Notes under the pieces: generated by a model
Database searches by the model: none
What the model saw: the letters and a program-made list of their open reading frames with translations, nothing else
Told to the model about the DNA's origin: nothing
In this document: in pieces, positions 1 to 8,037 of the stretch
Layout of the letters: every line of letters starts with the position of its first letter
Position numbering within the stretch: the first letter of the stretch is position 1
Source of the DNA: JANQSS01 sp965249735
GTDB lineage: Bacteria > Bacteroidota > Bacteroidia > Chitinophagales > Saprospiraceae
NCBI GenBank assembly: GCA_965249735.1
Contig: CBDFMS010000020.1
Span: forward strand, 221,278 to 285,277
Direction of reading: 5' to 3'
DNA: 64,000 nucleotides
Translations under genes and position numbers: made by a program

Positions 1-981
1 TATCCATCCTCGTGCAACTACCGCTATTTGGTTGAGCCGTGCGGTTAATGATAGGGGTTTGGTTTTCTTGGTAATTCCTTTCAGTTTGCGTTTAATACTT
101 GACCAACTAGCTGGCTTTACAACTAATTGGTATTGACCACGTATTCCCTTCTCGTAGACGGGAACAAAACCATGCCCCAGCAGTTTGAATTTCACTGGTC
201 TACGTATGCCGCTTTTAGCTCGATTTATTGGTAGATTTAATTTGTCTCTTAAAAAGAGATATATCTTGTTTCCAATGCTTCGAGCCTCCGCTTTTGATTT
301 TGTATAAATACTAAAATCATCCGCGTAACGCACGTATTTGCACCCCATGATTTTCAATTTCTTGTCCAATACGTCCAGCATTATATTCGATAATAGTGGA
401 CTTAACGGACTGCCTTGCGGTATTCCTTTGCGGCGTTTATAGAGCTGACCATTTATTTTTATTGGAGCTCTTAGCCACTTACGAATAAGCCGCAGCGTGG
501 TTCGACATTTTACCTCGTTGTAAATTAACTGTAATAGTTTTTCATGGTCTACGTTGTCAAAGAATGCTGCTAGATCTATATCCACAATATCTTGGTAGCC
601 ATCATTGATGTATTCCAAGGCTTGTGATACTGCTTGTTGCGTATTCTTGTTCGGTCGAAAGCCATAACTCGACGACTCAAATTCTAATTCGAATTTTGTC
701 ATCAGTATTTGGCTCACAGCCTGCTGCAACCATCTTTCTGTTACCGTTGGTATGCCGAGTAGTCTTGTTTTACCCTGACCTTTGGGGATTGGTACCCCTT
801 TGATTGCCGTCGCATTATAGCTTTGTTTGAGAATCGATTTAATTATCGTGTATTGGTTCTTTTCCTTGTGGGAAAATAATTCCTTTACCGACATTCCATC
901 AATTCCTGCTGCACCTTTATTCTTCACCACCTGACGGTAAGCTTTATAAAGATTCTTCGGCTGTAATACTTTTGCAATCAT
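1..981 (-). CDS. Group II intron reverse transcriptase/maturase (partial, one frameshift)
   Basis: Intron-encoded protein (LtrA class) that reverse-transcribes the intron and helps splicing. The frame opens with MIAKVLQPKNLYKAY at 981. It shows the RT core: GIPTVTERWLQQAV, YGFRPNKNTQQAV, DIDLAAFFDNVDHEKL, PQGSPLSPLLSNIMLD and the catalytic YADD near 317-328. The frame is open from 981 to about 157, where one base is missing compared with copy 2; the maturase (X) domain starting GFVPSYEKGIRGQYQLVV is read only after correcting that shift. The C-terminus lies beyond the window edge. Copy 2 is intact here but broken elsewhere, so the shift may be a sequence error or real decay. Family assignment is secure. 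Confidence 0.85.
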   Translation of the reverse strand, partial: MIAKVLQPKNLYKAYRQVVKNKGAAGIDGMSVKELFSHKEKNQYTIIKSILKQSYNATAIKGVPIPKGQGKTRLLGIPTVTERWLQQAVSQILMTKFELEFESSSYGFRPNKNTQQAVSQALEYINDGYQDIVDIDLAAFFDNVDHEKLLQLIYNEVKCRTTLRLIRKWLRAPIKINGQLYKRRKGIPQGSPLSPLLSNIMLDVLDKKLKIMGCKYVRYADDFSIYTKSKAEARSIGNKIYLFLRDKLNLPINRAKSGIRRPVKFKLLGHGFVPVYEKGIRGQYQLVVKPASWSSIKRKLKGITKKTKPLSLTARLNQIAVVARGWI

Positions 982-1467
982 TGGTTAATTAAATAAAAAT
1001 GTTTCCGTTGTCCGCTTAAGATTAGGCTAGCTAGGCCTCCTAATCGAATTAAGACATGATTCAATGTTTAGTCCTTCCTTAAGGTGAGTCCTCTACCATT
1101 TTCTCAGGCAGCTCGTTTCCATTAAGTACTATGACTTCTGCTGACTGCTCTGGTCTATCAATTAATGATTCCAGAACCCTCCCCAGGTAAGCACCTAATC
1201 TTTCCTCCGACTCCTGCGTCATCTACTCCAAAGAACTTGTTGGTCTCGGGTGTTGCAAAGAAGTGCTTGCTTACCCGCTCTTTTGAGCCTCTGTATGACG
1301 TTTCTGTTCGTCAGTGCCGAATTTTGCAGTCCTGCTTCCTTCAGTGTAAACCTCACGATTAACCACCTTGCAGCTTGCTAACAGGCTCGGACCAACTCGC
1401 CTGTATGGGATTTTCACCCACTAGATTAATTCACTATCTTGCCATAGTGGGTGCATGCTGGGCACAC
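1..1467 (-). mobile_element. Group II intron, copy 1 (3' end beyond window)
   Basis: Read on the minus strand, the element starts at 1467 with GTGTGCCCAGCAT, a good match to the GUGYG 5' splice consensus and the usual start of intron domain I. It runs through a structured 5' region (about 1466-990) into the reverse transcriptase/maturase frame (981 downward) and leaves the window before domains V and VI. Positions 1-1353 match 62647-64000 almost base for base, so the same intron is present twice in direct orientation. The 5' exon lies immediately above 1467. The boundary at 1467 is inferred from consensus; a neighbouring GTG repeat makes it uncertain by two bases. Confidence 0.85.
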
Positions 1468-1528
1468 ACAACGTGTATGATGTACATAGCAGCTAAAACG
1501 CTACTACGCCACATACCCGAGCCGTTAT

Positions 1529-1769
1529 CTTCAATCATGCGTTCATACGAGATCATCTACTCATACGTCTCAGACTATATTCTAGAATAAGAAGCACTCA
1601 ATGCGTATTATGTAACGTGTCTATTGCATTTCCCGTCCAGTCTGGTGTAACTTACACATCGGCACGATGTCGCCACGGTTCCGGGTATTTCTAATATATG
1701 AGGTATATCCGGAATATTGGATAAGCATATAAGCGATATATCCGCAAGGGTGGCGGGTATATGGATGTT
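1529..1769 (+). repeat. Dispersed repeat family A, copy 1
   Basis: About 240 bp, also present at 27304-27543 and 30163-30404 in the same orientation. The best conserved parts are the palindrome GTGTAACTTACAC, the stretch reading TTCTAATATATGAGGTATA, and the end GGCGGGTATATGGATGTT. Several TATATCC(G)G-like motifs recur inside. This copy ends about 75 bp before the PIN-system antitoxin start. It contains no convincing gene. Function unknown. Confidence 0.85.
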
Positions 1770-1843
1770 ATCTCTCAGCAAGGCCATCCAAGATAAATTT
1801 TTGCGGTTCACGTAATAATAATGTATATTTACACGTATAAGAT

Positions 1844-2101
1844 ATGGGTATGGATAAGAAACTAACATTAAGTCTGAATCAACGCGTAATAGAGAAGGCT
1901 AAACACTATGCGAAACAACATCGAACTAGCTTGTCTAAAATGATAGAGGCGTATTTTGATTCACTTACAAATCAAAAGGAAGATGAGGACGAAATACGAA
2001 CAACACCTCTAGTTGAGAGCCTTTGTGGTGTAATTGAGTTGCCAGAAGATTTCGATTATAAGAAATTGAGATCAAACTATTTACACGAGAAACACAAATG
2101 A
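1844..2101 (+). CDS. Antitoxin of a PIN toxin pair (DUF6364-like)
   Basis: An 85-residue protein beginning MGMDKKLTLSLNQRVIEKAK; a start at 1850 (MDKK) is equally possible. The N-terminus resembles the ribbon-helix-helix antitoxin type common in Bacteroidota (DUF6364-like): a short beta strand KLTLSLN, then a helix with KHYAKQHRTSLSKMIE. The charged C-terminal half (PEDFDYKKLRSNYLHEKHK) would be the toxin-binding tail. The gene overlaps the next start by ATGA, so the pair is translationally coupled, with the antitoxin first as expected. Repeat A lies just upstream and may carry the promoter/operator; autorepression is typical of such pairs but not visible here. Family call rests on pattern and context. 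Confidence 0.75.
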   Translation: MGMDKKLTLSLNQRVIEKAKHYAKQHRTSLSKMIEAYFDSLTNQKEDEDEIRTTPLVESLCGVIELPEDFDYKKLRSNYLHEKHK

Positions 2102-2523
2102 GAAGAATACTAATTGATACAAACGTGGTATTGGACTTATTGGCGAAAAGGGAGCCATATTACGTACAAAGTCTTCAGATATTTTCATTAGCAGATACGA
2201 AATCTGTGGAATTGATTCTATCAACATTGAGCTTGGTGAATGTACATTACATTTTAAATGATGCATTGAAGATTAAGAAGGCTCGATCGATAATTGGAAA
2301 GTTTAAGGTGCTAGTAAAATCTTATGAACTGAATGACAAAATCGTAGAATTAGCCTTAAATGATCCTAACATTAAGGACTTTGAAGATGGCATTCAATAT
2401 TATACAGCGCTTGAATCACAATGTGAATTAATAGTTACAAGAAACCTAAAGGATTTTAAAAAGTCGGCAATTCCTGTATTCAGTCCTAAAGAGTTCCTAA
2501 CAAAAGTAAAAGCCGAGAGATAA
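2098..2523 (+). CDS. PIN-domain ribonuclease toxin (VapC-like)
   Basis: A 141-residue PIN domain. The opening MRRILIDTNVVLDLLAKREP gives the first acidic metal ligand at D7 with N9. The second acidic cluster is NIKDFEDGIQYY (D94, E96, D97) and the third is TRNLKDF (T114, D119). PIN toxins cleave tRNA or mRNA with Mg2+ at this acidic pocket. Length and motif order are normal, and the protein looks intact. It is coupled by a 4-bp overlap to the antitoxin upstream. The RNA target cannot be deduced from sequence. Confidence 0.9.
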   Translation: MRRILIDTNVVLDLLAKREPYYVQSLQIFSLADTKSVELILSTLSLVNVHYILNDALKIKKARSIIGKFKVLVKSYELNDKIVELALNDPNIKDFEDGIQYYTALESQCELIVTRNLKDFKKSAIPVFSPKEFLTKVKAER

Positions 2524-2592
2524 CCCTATGTAAGACGGATTTCTCCCGTTGGTCGTACTCCGCTTACAATTATCCGTTAAAAAAGCAAAAAA

Positions 2593-3040
2593 ACGAATTC
2601 TCATTTTGCTACTGCACACAGGATATTGATCAATCCGGATAATGAAACCTTTCTAGTGAGCACCATGGCATCTACAACAAGACCGATCCCGATTTAATGA
2701 CTTCCTTCACACCTTATTAAAACTTAATAATTTATTGCTGGGCGATGAGCTTATTATTGGCTCCATATATTGACAAAAAATAAATACCGGATTTTAATCC
2801 TGTAAGTGAAATGGGTTTTTCTCCGGTATCTGAATTTAAACAGATGTGGCCTATCGTATTCACGAGTTGAACAGATTTGATGCCTTTTGCATCATTAGTC
2901 AATATGTTGCCGGCCGGGTTTGGATAAACCGATATGTCCCTCAGAGCCAATTCTTCTGTTCCGTAAGAGATAAGGGACAGTGCGGCTGAGTAGGCATCTA
3001 CCTTACCAACATCCCATATGGTGGGGTCGGTAAAGGATGT
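2593..3040 (-). pseudogene. 3' tail of a subtilase with T9SS sorting domain (remnant 1)
   Basis: On the minus strand one frame is open from 3040 to the stop at 2732. It encodes the end of an S8 peptidase (FTDPTIWDVGKVDAYSAALS) followed by a type A T9SS sorting domain (DISVYPNPAGN ... LKSGIYFLSIYGANNKLIAQQ). The catalytic part is absent: upstream the sequence turns directly into repeat B. About 140 bp of 3' flank (2593-2731) is shared with the remnants near 4.2 and 15.1 kb. Compare the intact gene at 21498-23708, where WGSGKIDAYAA precedes its sorting domain. This is a severed tail, not a functional gene. Confidence 0.8.
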
Positions 3041-3230
3041 TTACTGGTTTGCCCGAGTCACGGCGATCACGAGGTATGGACATGCGCTGTCGATCGTGAG
3101 GGCAAGGTATTGGTTTGGCGCGTGAAAGTTGGTAACTTGGAGAGATACGTTATATATCCGGCCACTGTTCCGGATATAACCTGATAGTAGGGTATAACCG
3201 GAACTATTGTTCCAGTATAGGAACGTTAGT
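3027..3230 (+). repeat. Dispersed repeat family B, copy 1
   Basis: About 200 bp, related to 23781-23917 and 61449-61644. Conserved landmarks are TCGGTAAAGGATG, the segment GTTGGTAACTT, and a hairpin core ATATCCGG-CCACTGTT-CCGGATAT that is a perfect 8-bp inverted repeat in this copy. It lies directly upstream of the HigBA pair. No gene content is seen. Confidence 0.75.
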
Positions 3231-3301
3231 CTCCATAGAGTTAGAATAAAATTCCATTTAGTAGAACTATATTCCATAAATTTGCGTTATCATCGAACTG
3301 A

Positions 3302-3595
3302 ATGCGAGTTGTAACGCCTAGAAGATTAAAGGAGTACGCGGAGAAGGAAACAAGGTCGAAAATCCCTTTGTTGCATTGGTATGAGATAGTCAAATATGCT
3401 GAATGGGAGACCATAAGTGATATACGGCAAGACTTTAATACGGTTGACTATGTAGGAAACAATCGGTATGTGTTTAACATCAAAGGAAATGATTATCGAC
3501 TGGTGACAATTATTATAATTGCATCGAAGAAAATCTACATAAGATTTATTGGGACTCATGAAGAGTATGATAAGATTAACGTAAAAGAAATTTAA
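3302..3595 (+). CDS. higB: HigB-type mRNA interferase toxin
   Basis: A 97-residue RelE/HigB-superfamily toxin starting MRVVTPRRLKEYAEK. Typical features are the basic N-terminal helix, the W-rich segment LLHWYEIVKYAEWETISDIR, the central DYVGNNRYVFNIKGNDYRLV, and the C-terminal strand KKIYIRFIGTHEEYDKI, the most recognisable HigB signature. HigB cleaves ribosome-bound mRNA. As usual for hig loci, the toxin precedes the antitoxin; the spacing is 6 bp. Length is normal and the frame intact. Repeat B ends about 70 bp upstream. Confidence 0.88.
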   Translation: MRVVTPRRLKEYAEKETRSKIPLLHWYEIVKYAEWETISDIRQDFNTVDYVGNNRYVFNIKGNDYRLVTIIIIASKKIYIRFIGTHEEYDKINVKEI

Positions 3596-3601
3596 TGAAT
3601 T

Positions 3602-3955
3602 ATGACTAGTTCTGAATACAAATCGATGTCCAAACGGTTGGAGGAATTACTGAAATTGCTTACTGATAAAGGTAGGCTAAGTAAAAAGAATCAACAAGAA
3701 TTGGACGAGCTTTCCGATACGATCGCGACATATGAAGAGGAACATTTTGCATTCGAGCCAAGTAATTTAGTCGAAATGATTGAATTAAGAATGTATCAGA
3801 GAAAACTAAAACAGAAAGATGTAGCTGAAATTTTGGGAACGACACCTTCGCGTGTTAGTGAAATTTTGAATGGAAAAAGAGGGCTGACGATCGAGTTGGC
3901 TAAAGGATTATATACTAAACTCAATATCGATCCCACTTTAATATTAACGGCGTAA
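3602..3955 (+). CDS. higA: HigA-type antitoxin, XRE helix-turn-helix
   Basis: A 117-residue antitoxin. The first half is helical and charged (KSMSKRLEELLKLLTDKG). The second half is an XRE/HTH domain at roughly residues 58-112, with QKDVAEILGTTPSRVSEILN as the helix-turn-helix and NGKRGLTIELAKGLYTKL completing the fold. HigA neutralises HigB and represses the hig promoter. It follows higB after 6 bp. Intact and of normal length. Confidence 0.88.
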   Translation: MTSSEYKSMSKRLEELLKLLTDKGRLSKKNQQELDELSDTIATYEEEHFAFEPSNLVEMIELRMYQRKLKQKDVAEILGTTPSRVSEILNGKRGLTIELAKGLYTKLNIDPTLILTA

Positions 3956-4049
3956 GATTTACGGAGACTAACAAGTGATGATGATGGCATACCCTTCGAG
4001 ATACGCCGTATATCACAGGACCGTTAATACAACAAAAAACACACCAAAC

Positions 4050-4505
4050 AAAAAAGCGACTTCACATTTTGTAGCCATACTCGGGTTTATAATCAATCCG
4101 AATAAAGAAATGTTTCGGGTCACTGCAAGGGCCCTTACAATTGGATTGAATCCGATTTAATTAAAATCTTCACACGTTGTTAAAACTTAATAATTATTTG
4201 CTGGGCGATGAGTTTATTGTTGGCTCCATATACGGACAAAAAATAAATTCCGGATTTTAATCCGGTAAGTGAAATGGGGTTTTTTCGGTATCTGAACTTA
4301 AACAAACCTTGCCTACCGTATTCGCGAGTTGAACAGACTCGACGCCTTCCGCATCAATAGTCAAGACGTCGCCGGCCGGGTTTGGATAAACCGATATGTC
4401 CTGAAGAGCTAATTCTTTTGTTCCGGAAGAGATAAGGGCCAATGCTGCTGCGTAGGCATCTATCTTGCCAGCACCGCTTATCGTGGTGTCGGTAAAGGAA
4501 CAAAG
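4050..4505 (-). pseudogene. 3' tail of a subtilase with T9SS sorting domain (remnant 2)
   Basis: Second copy of the tail seen at 2593-3040. On the minus strand from about 4505 it reads FTDTTISGAGKIDAYAAALA, then DISVYPNPAGDVLTIDAEG and, after a frameshift near 4275, LKSGIYFLSVYGANNKLIAQ. The stop after AQQ in copy 1 is lost here. Its 3' flank (about 4050-4195) matches the 2593-2731 flank. No catalytic domain is attached. Confidence 0.75.
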
Positions 4506-5059
4506 GTCGTATCAGCTATTCCTGAAGCAACAACAATCATGCAACCAAGTCAATGCGTAAATTTTATTATTGCTTTACAAGGAACCTATCCTTCCAGAAG
4601 TTAAAAAAATCATTCAAAGTAGCACGAAGGCGTTTACTTAATAATGTTGAATGGGACAGGCAGGAAGGTAAAAAATGAAGACCCACTCAAGCAGATGAAC
4701 GAAACACTGACTAATTGGAAGAAAGCACTAGAAAATCGTGGGGAATGGAACTACCGATAACAGTCGGTAACATGTCAAGCCTCGCTCTCCGATAGCTATC
4801 AGAACGGCTGATAACTGCTGTAGGCTTGATGATATTGCTTTTAAGAAAATCCGGGGGAAGCACTTATTTGGAATACATCTTATTAATAGTGCCGTCAAAC
4901 TGCTTCGTTGAAAGAATGGTCATATATTCACAAAAAACTATGAGGTGACTTGAACCGTATTCAAACCATCTACTGATATAAATCATATGTTGTCAAAGTA
5001 ATTCATACTATTTTTGTGTTGCTTGGCTGTAGTATTGAATCTACAGGTCAGTTCATAGG
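4506..5059. other. Gene-poor stretch with a candidate promoter
   Basis: No convincing gene. Short coding-like scraps occur near 4590-4760 but none forms a recognisable protein. The end of the stretch carries a Bacteroidota-like promoter: TTG at 4990-4992 and TATTTTTG at 5009-5016, a full match to TAnnTTTG. The spacer of 16 bp is shorter than the common 19-21, so the call is tentative. It sits 44 bp before the first annotated start of the cytochrome-Rnf operon. Confidence 0.4.
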
Positions 5060-8032
5060 ATGTTGCTTCGTTTACTGCAACTTTCAGTCGATTTAATAAT
5101 TATAATTCTATGGTTCATATCAATGTTCTCTGAGATCAAACAACTTATAAAAAGGGCTAATTTTTTGAATGGATTGGCAGTGAGCATTTTGCTTATTGGC
5201 ATTCTCATTTCCTTGGTTAGAATGAATGATCAAGTACCTATGCACGTCTCAGATTCTCAAGAAAAAGATAATTGGATCAGAAAATCATTAAATCCTGTTG
5301 AAAACCCCAATCCTAATTCAAAGATTCAACCTGCGCGGCTAAAACCTCTCCGGGTTTTAGTTTCAAAAAATGGTAAAAGAGCATACATTACGTTATCTGG
5401 AAAAGAAATTGATCCAGGCTCAGAAGTTGCTGTAATTGACATTGAAAAAGCCCGGGAGACGGGAAGGATAAAAGTAGGCAGTTCCCCTACTGGAATAACT
5501 CTTCACCCTTCCGGCCGATGGGTGTTTGTTGCCAATCGTTTTTCAAACTTTCTTTCTGTTATTGATTTAGAAGCAAATGCTGTCACTACTGAAATTTCAA
5601 CTCCATACTATTGTGAGGAAATACTTTTTTCTCATGATGGAAAAATAGCTTATGTATCCAATTTTTCCACCAATCAAATATTGTTGATCGACCTTGAAAT
5701 AAAGGCTGATAGTATCTCTGGACAGTTGCGCAATATTGGGTTCGAACACAATGAATTTGTTGGACTAACAAAGAGTAAAAAAAGTAATGCAGAAATTGAT
5801 TCTATAGATTTTTCAAAACCATCAATAAATAGCACCATTCGAGGTAGTTGCGGAACAGCAAACTGCCACTTATATGAGATTGGAAATTTTTACGCCGGAC
5901 CTGACAGCAAAAAAACGTTTAACCGTTCGCTTGCCCATATTTTCCCTGGTGATACGCTAAATAGTCCACTTTTAAAATCGGTTATTTCCAAACATGATAG
6001 CGGTTGGGCAGATAGAGTTGATGGACGTCATCATGCTGGAGGCGTTGTTTTTGAAAAGCTTAATAAAAACAAAGATTTTCAAATCCTTAAGAATTGGATA
6101 TTCGAATTGAAGACAGGTCCGGGAATCGAGGTGGGTGATAAGCCCAGAGATATGATACTATCACCAGATGGGCAAACGCTGTTTATAGCGAATACGGGCT
6201 CTTTGGATATTTCGGTTGTCAACCTGAAAACGTTAGAGGAAAGTCGACGTATTTATACACGTTCACCGGTTAATGATTTGATATGGGTAAAAGATCGCAT
6301 TATAGCAGCCACGCTTGGATTAGGTTCTGGTCATCCCAAAAAACATCACCCTGGTCGCGAAAGCCTGGATAGAAACAATCCTGAAACAGAATACACTTTG
6401 TTCCGGGATGTGAAAACAGGTAAGCCATTACCATTAGATCAGCAAAAACCCCTTGGTCCCTACGATGATATTGACGGAACGGCACAAGAGAAATTCAGAG
6501 ATATAACGAATGATATAGTCGTTTTTGATCCCACCGTGAATAATGTGGCTGTTTACAAGGCCAGCCCCGAATTTACCCGGTATACGTCAGAAAGTTTTGA
6601 AGCACTGATGGGCGATAAAAAAGGTGACGTACCCAAAGAATTGATGAAAGTGATAGGTGCTTTTCCGGAGCAAATGGTAGTCAATAATAACTACCTCTAT
6701 GTAACGATGTCCGGAACTTTCCAGGTGCAGGAGTGGGAGATTAATTTTGAGGCACAACCCGCCAACTGGCTGATTCCAAGACGTGTATTTAATACGGGTT
6801 ATAAACCAGGCGGCATTGCGGTAGCAGATAATTCGCTGGTCGTCGTGAATCAACTTGATGAAACCCTCACAATCATTTCCTTAGATGATGGGGCACAGCG
6901 AAAAATCGCCCTTAAAAGCTCCCAGCCGCCTTTTCCATCTAACGGTTTTGAAAGAGGTGAATTTTTTGTGCAAACCAGTATTTTTTCAGTAGATCAGGAT
7001 CAAAGCTGTGTCCATTGTCATTATCGTGATGCCTCAGACGGAAAACGTTGGAGTGTGAGTCAAGTCATGGGACAAAGTCGTGATGGAACTGAAAGAACGG
7101 GTGGTAGTCGGGAAGTCCCGGATCTTCGGGCACTTTTTCATAAGGTTCCTTTTTTCATTGAAGGAACCCTTTCAATGGATGAAGCTCTAACGATGATGAT
7201 GGAACACAATCCTTTGGTTGATTTTCAAGGTAAAACGCCTGCCGGAGACTTTAAAAAAATATTTGCTGATAAACAGAAAAAACCGAATCAGTCAAAATCT
7301 GCCGATGCCATTGTAGTTGCCACAGGGAAAAAATGGGATAACGCTGAAGTTGAATTGGCAGACCTTGTGGAACGTCGTGAGAGATTTTTTAAAAAGCAAT
7401 CTCAAAAGTATTTTGGAAAGGAATTCTCTTTTAGGGAACTACAAAAGTTCATAGGGGATTATCAGGCAAATGAACCTCGACTTTTACCAAATCCAAATGA
7501 GCAAACAGACCCAATGGTTTTGTACGGAAAGGAATTATTTGAAAATCCACTTGTAGGATGTTCTGGTTGTCATCCGGCACCAAGTTTTACTGATAAGGTT
7601 AATGTTTACAATCAAAACAAATCCTTCCCTCCACTTGTGACGCCCACTGCAAGAGACAATATCCACACACTGATCAGCGCCGATAGAATTGATTACCTCA
7701 ATGGCTATACGCGCTCCTGGGATACAAAAGATACTGGCCGGGTCGAAGAAAAGGAAGGGTTCTATGTCGCTCCCTCCCTACTGGGAATATGGGCACGCCC
7801 TCCACGGTTCCTCCATCACGGTGGGGCAATGAGCCTTCGCGAGGTGCTGTGTACACCCGGTCACCCCGCCCTGCGTCCACTGCCGCCAACGCGTATTATC
7901 CCGGAAAGACCAGACCATTGGGAAAAAGGGTTTAATGAACGTGATGGTGTACCGGACACACACGGTGTAACATCTCATTTATCAGTTTGGGATATAGAAT
8001 GTTTGATAAAGTTTATTCAATCCATCAACTAA
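5060..8032 (+). CDS. Periplasmic multiheme cytochrome with YVTN beta-propeller
   Basis: Up to 990 residues; an alternative start at 5123 (MFSEIKQLIK) would put a single hydrophobic anchor (LNGLAVSILLIGILISL) near the N-terminus. A YVTN-type propeller follows, with blades such as VGSSPTGITLHPSGRWVFVA and DMILSPDGQTLFIANTGSLD. Heme sites are CVHCH (C650-H654) and CSGCH (C834-H838). An unusual CX4CH, CGTANCH, lies at 264-270. The C-terminal third resembles the di-heme peroxidase/MauG group (DLRALFHKVPFF, APSLLGIWARPPRFLHHGG). Substrate unknown. It is first in an operon, 5 bp from the next cytochrome, whose products end in Rnf subunits, so a role as electron donor or acceptor is inferred. Confidence 0.8.
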   Translation: MLLRLLQLSVDLIIIILWFISMFSEIKQLIKRANFLNGLAVSILLIGILISLVRMNDQVPMHVSDSQEKDNWIRKSLNPVENPNPNSKIQPARLKPLRVLVSKNGKRAYITLSGKEIDPGSEVAVIDIEKARETGRIKVGSSPTGITLHPSGRWVFVANRFSNFLSVIDLEANAVTTEISTPYYCEEILFSHDGKIAYVSNFSTNQILLIDLEIKADSISGQLRNIGFEHNEFVGLTKSKKSNAEIDSIDFSKPSINSTIRGSCGTANCHLYEIGNFYAGPDSKKTFNRSLAHIFPGDTLNSPLLKSVISKHDSGWADRVDGRHHAGGVVFEKLNKNKDFQILKNWIFELKTGPGIEVGDKPRDMILSPDGQTLFIANTGSLDISVVNLKTLEESRRIYTRSPVNDLIWVKDRIIAATLGLGSGHPKKHHPGRESLDRNNPETEYTLFRDVKTGKPLPLDQQKPLGPYDDIDGTAQEKFRDITNDIVVFDPTVNNVAVYKASPEFTRYTSESFEALMGDKKGDVPKELMKVIGAFPEQMVVNNNYLYVTMSGTFQVQEWEINFEAQPANWLIPRRVFNTGYKPGGIAVADNSLVVVNQLDETLTIISLDDGAQRKIALKSSQPPFPSNGFERGEFFVQTSIFSVDQDQSCVHCHYRDASDGKRWSVSQVMGQSRDGTERTGGSREVPDLRALFHKVPFFIEGTLSMDEALTMMMEHNPLVDFQGKTPAGDFKKIFADKQKKPNQSKSADAIVVATGKKWDNAEVELADLVERRERFFKKQSQKYFGKEFSFRELQKFIGDYQANEPRLLPNPNEQTDPMVLYGKELFENPLVGCSGCHPAPSFTDKVNVYNQNKSFPPLVTPTARDNIHTLISADRIDYLNGYTRSWDTKDTGRVEEKEGFYVAPSLLGIWARPPRFLHHGGAMSLREVLCTPGHPALRPLPPTRIIPERPDHWEKGFNERDGVPDTHGVTSHLSVWDIECLIKFIQSIN

Positions 8033-8037
8033 GTTTT

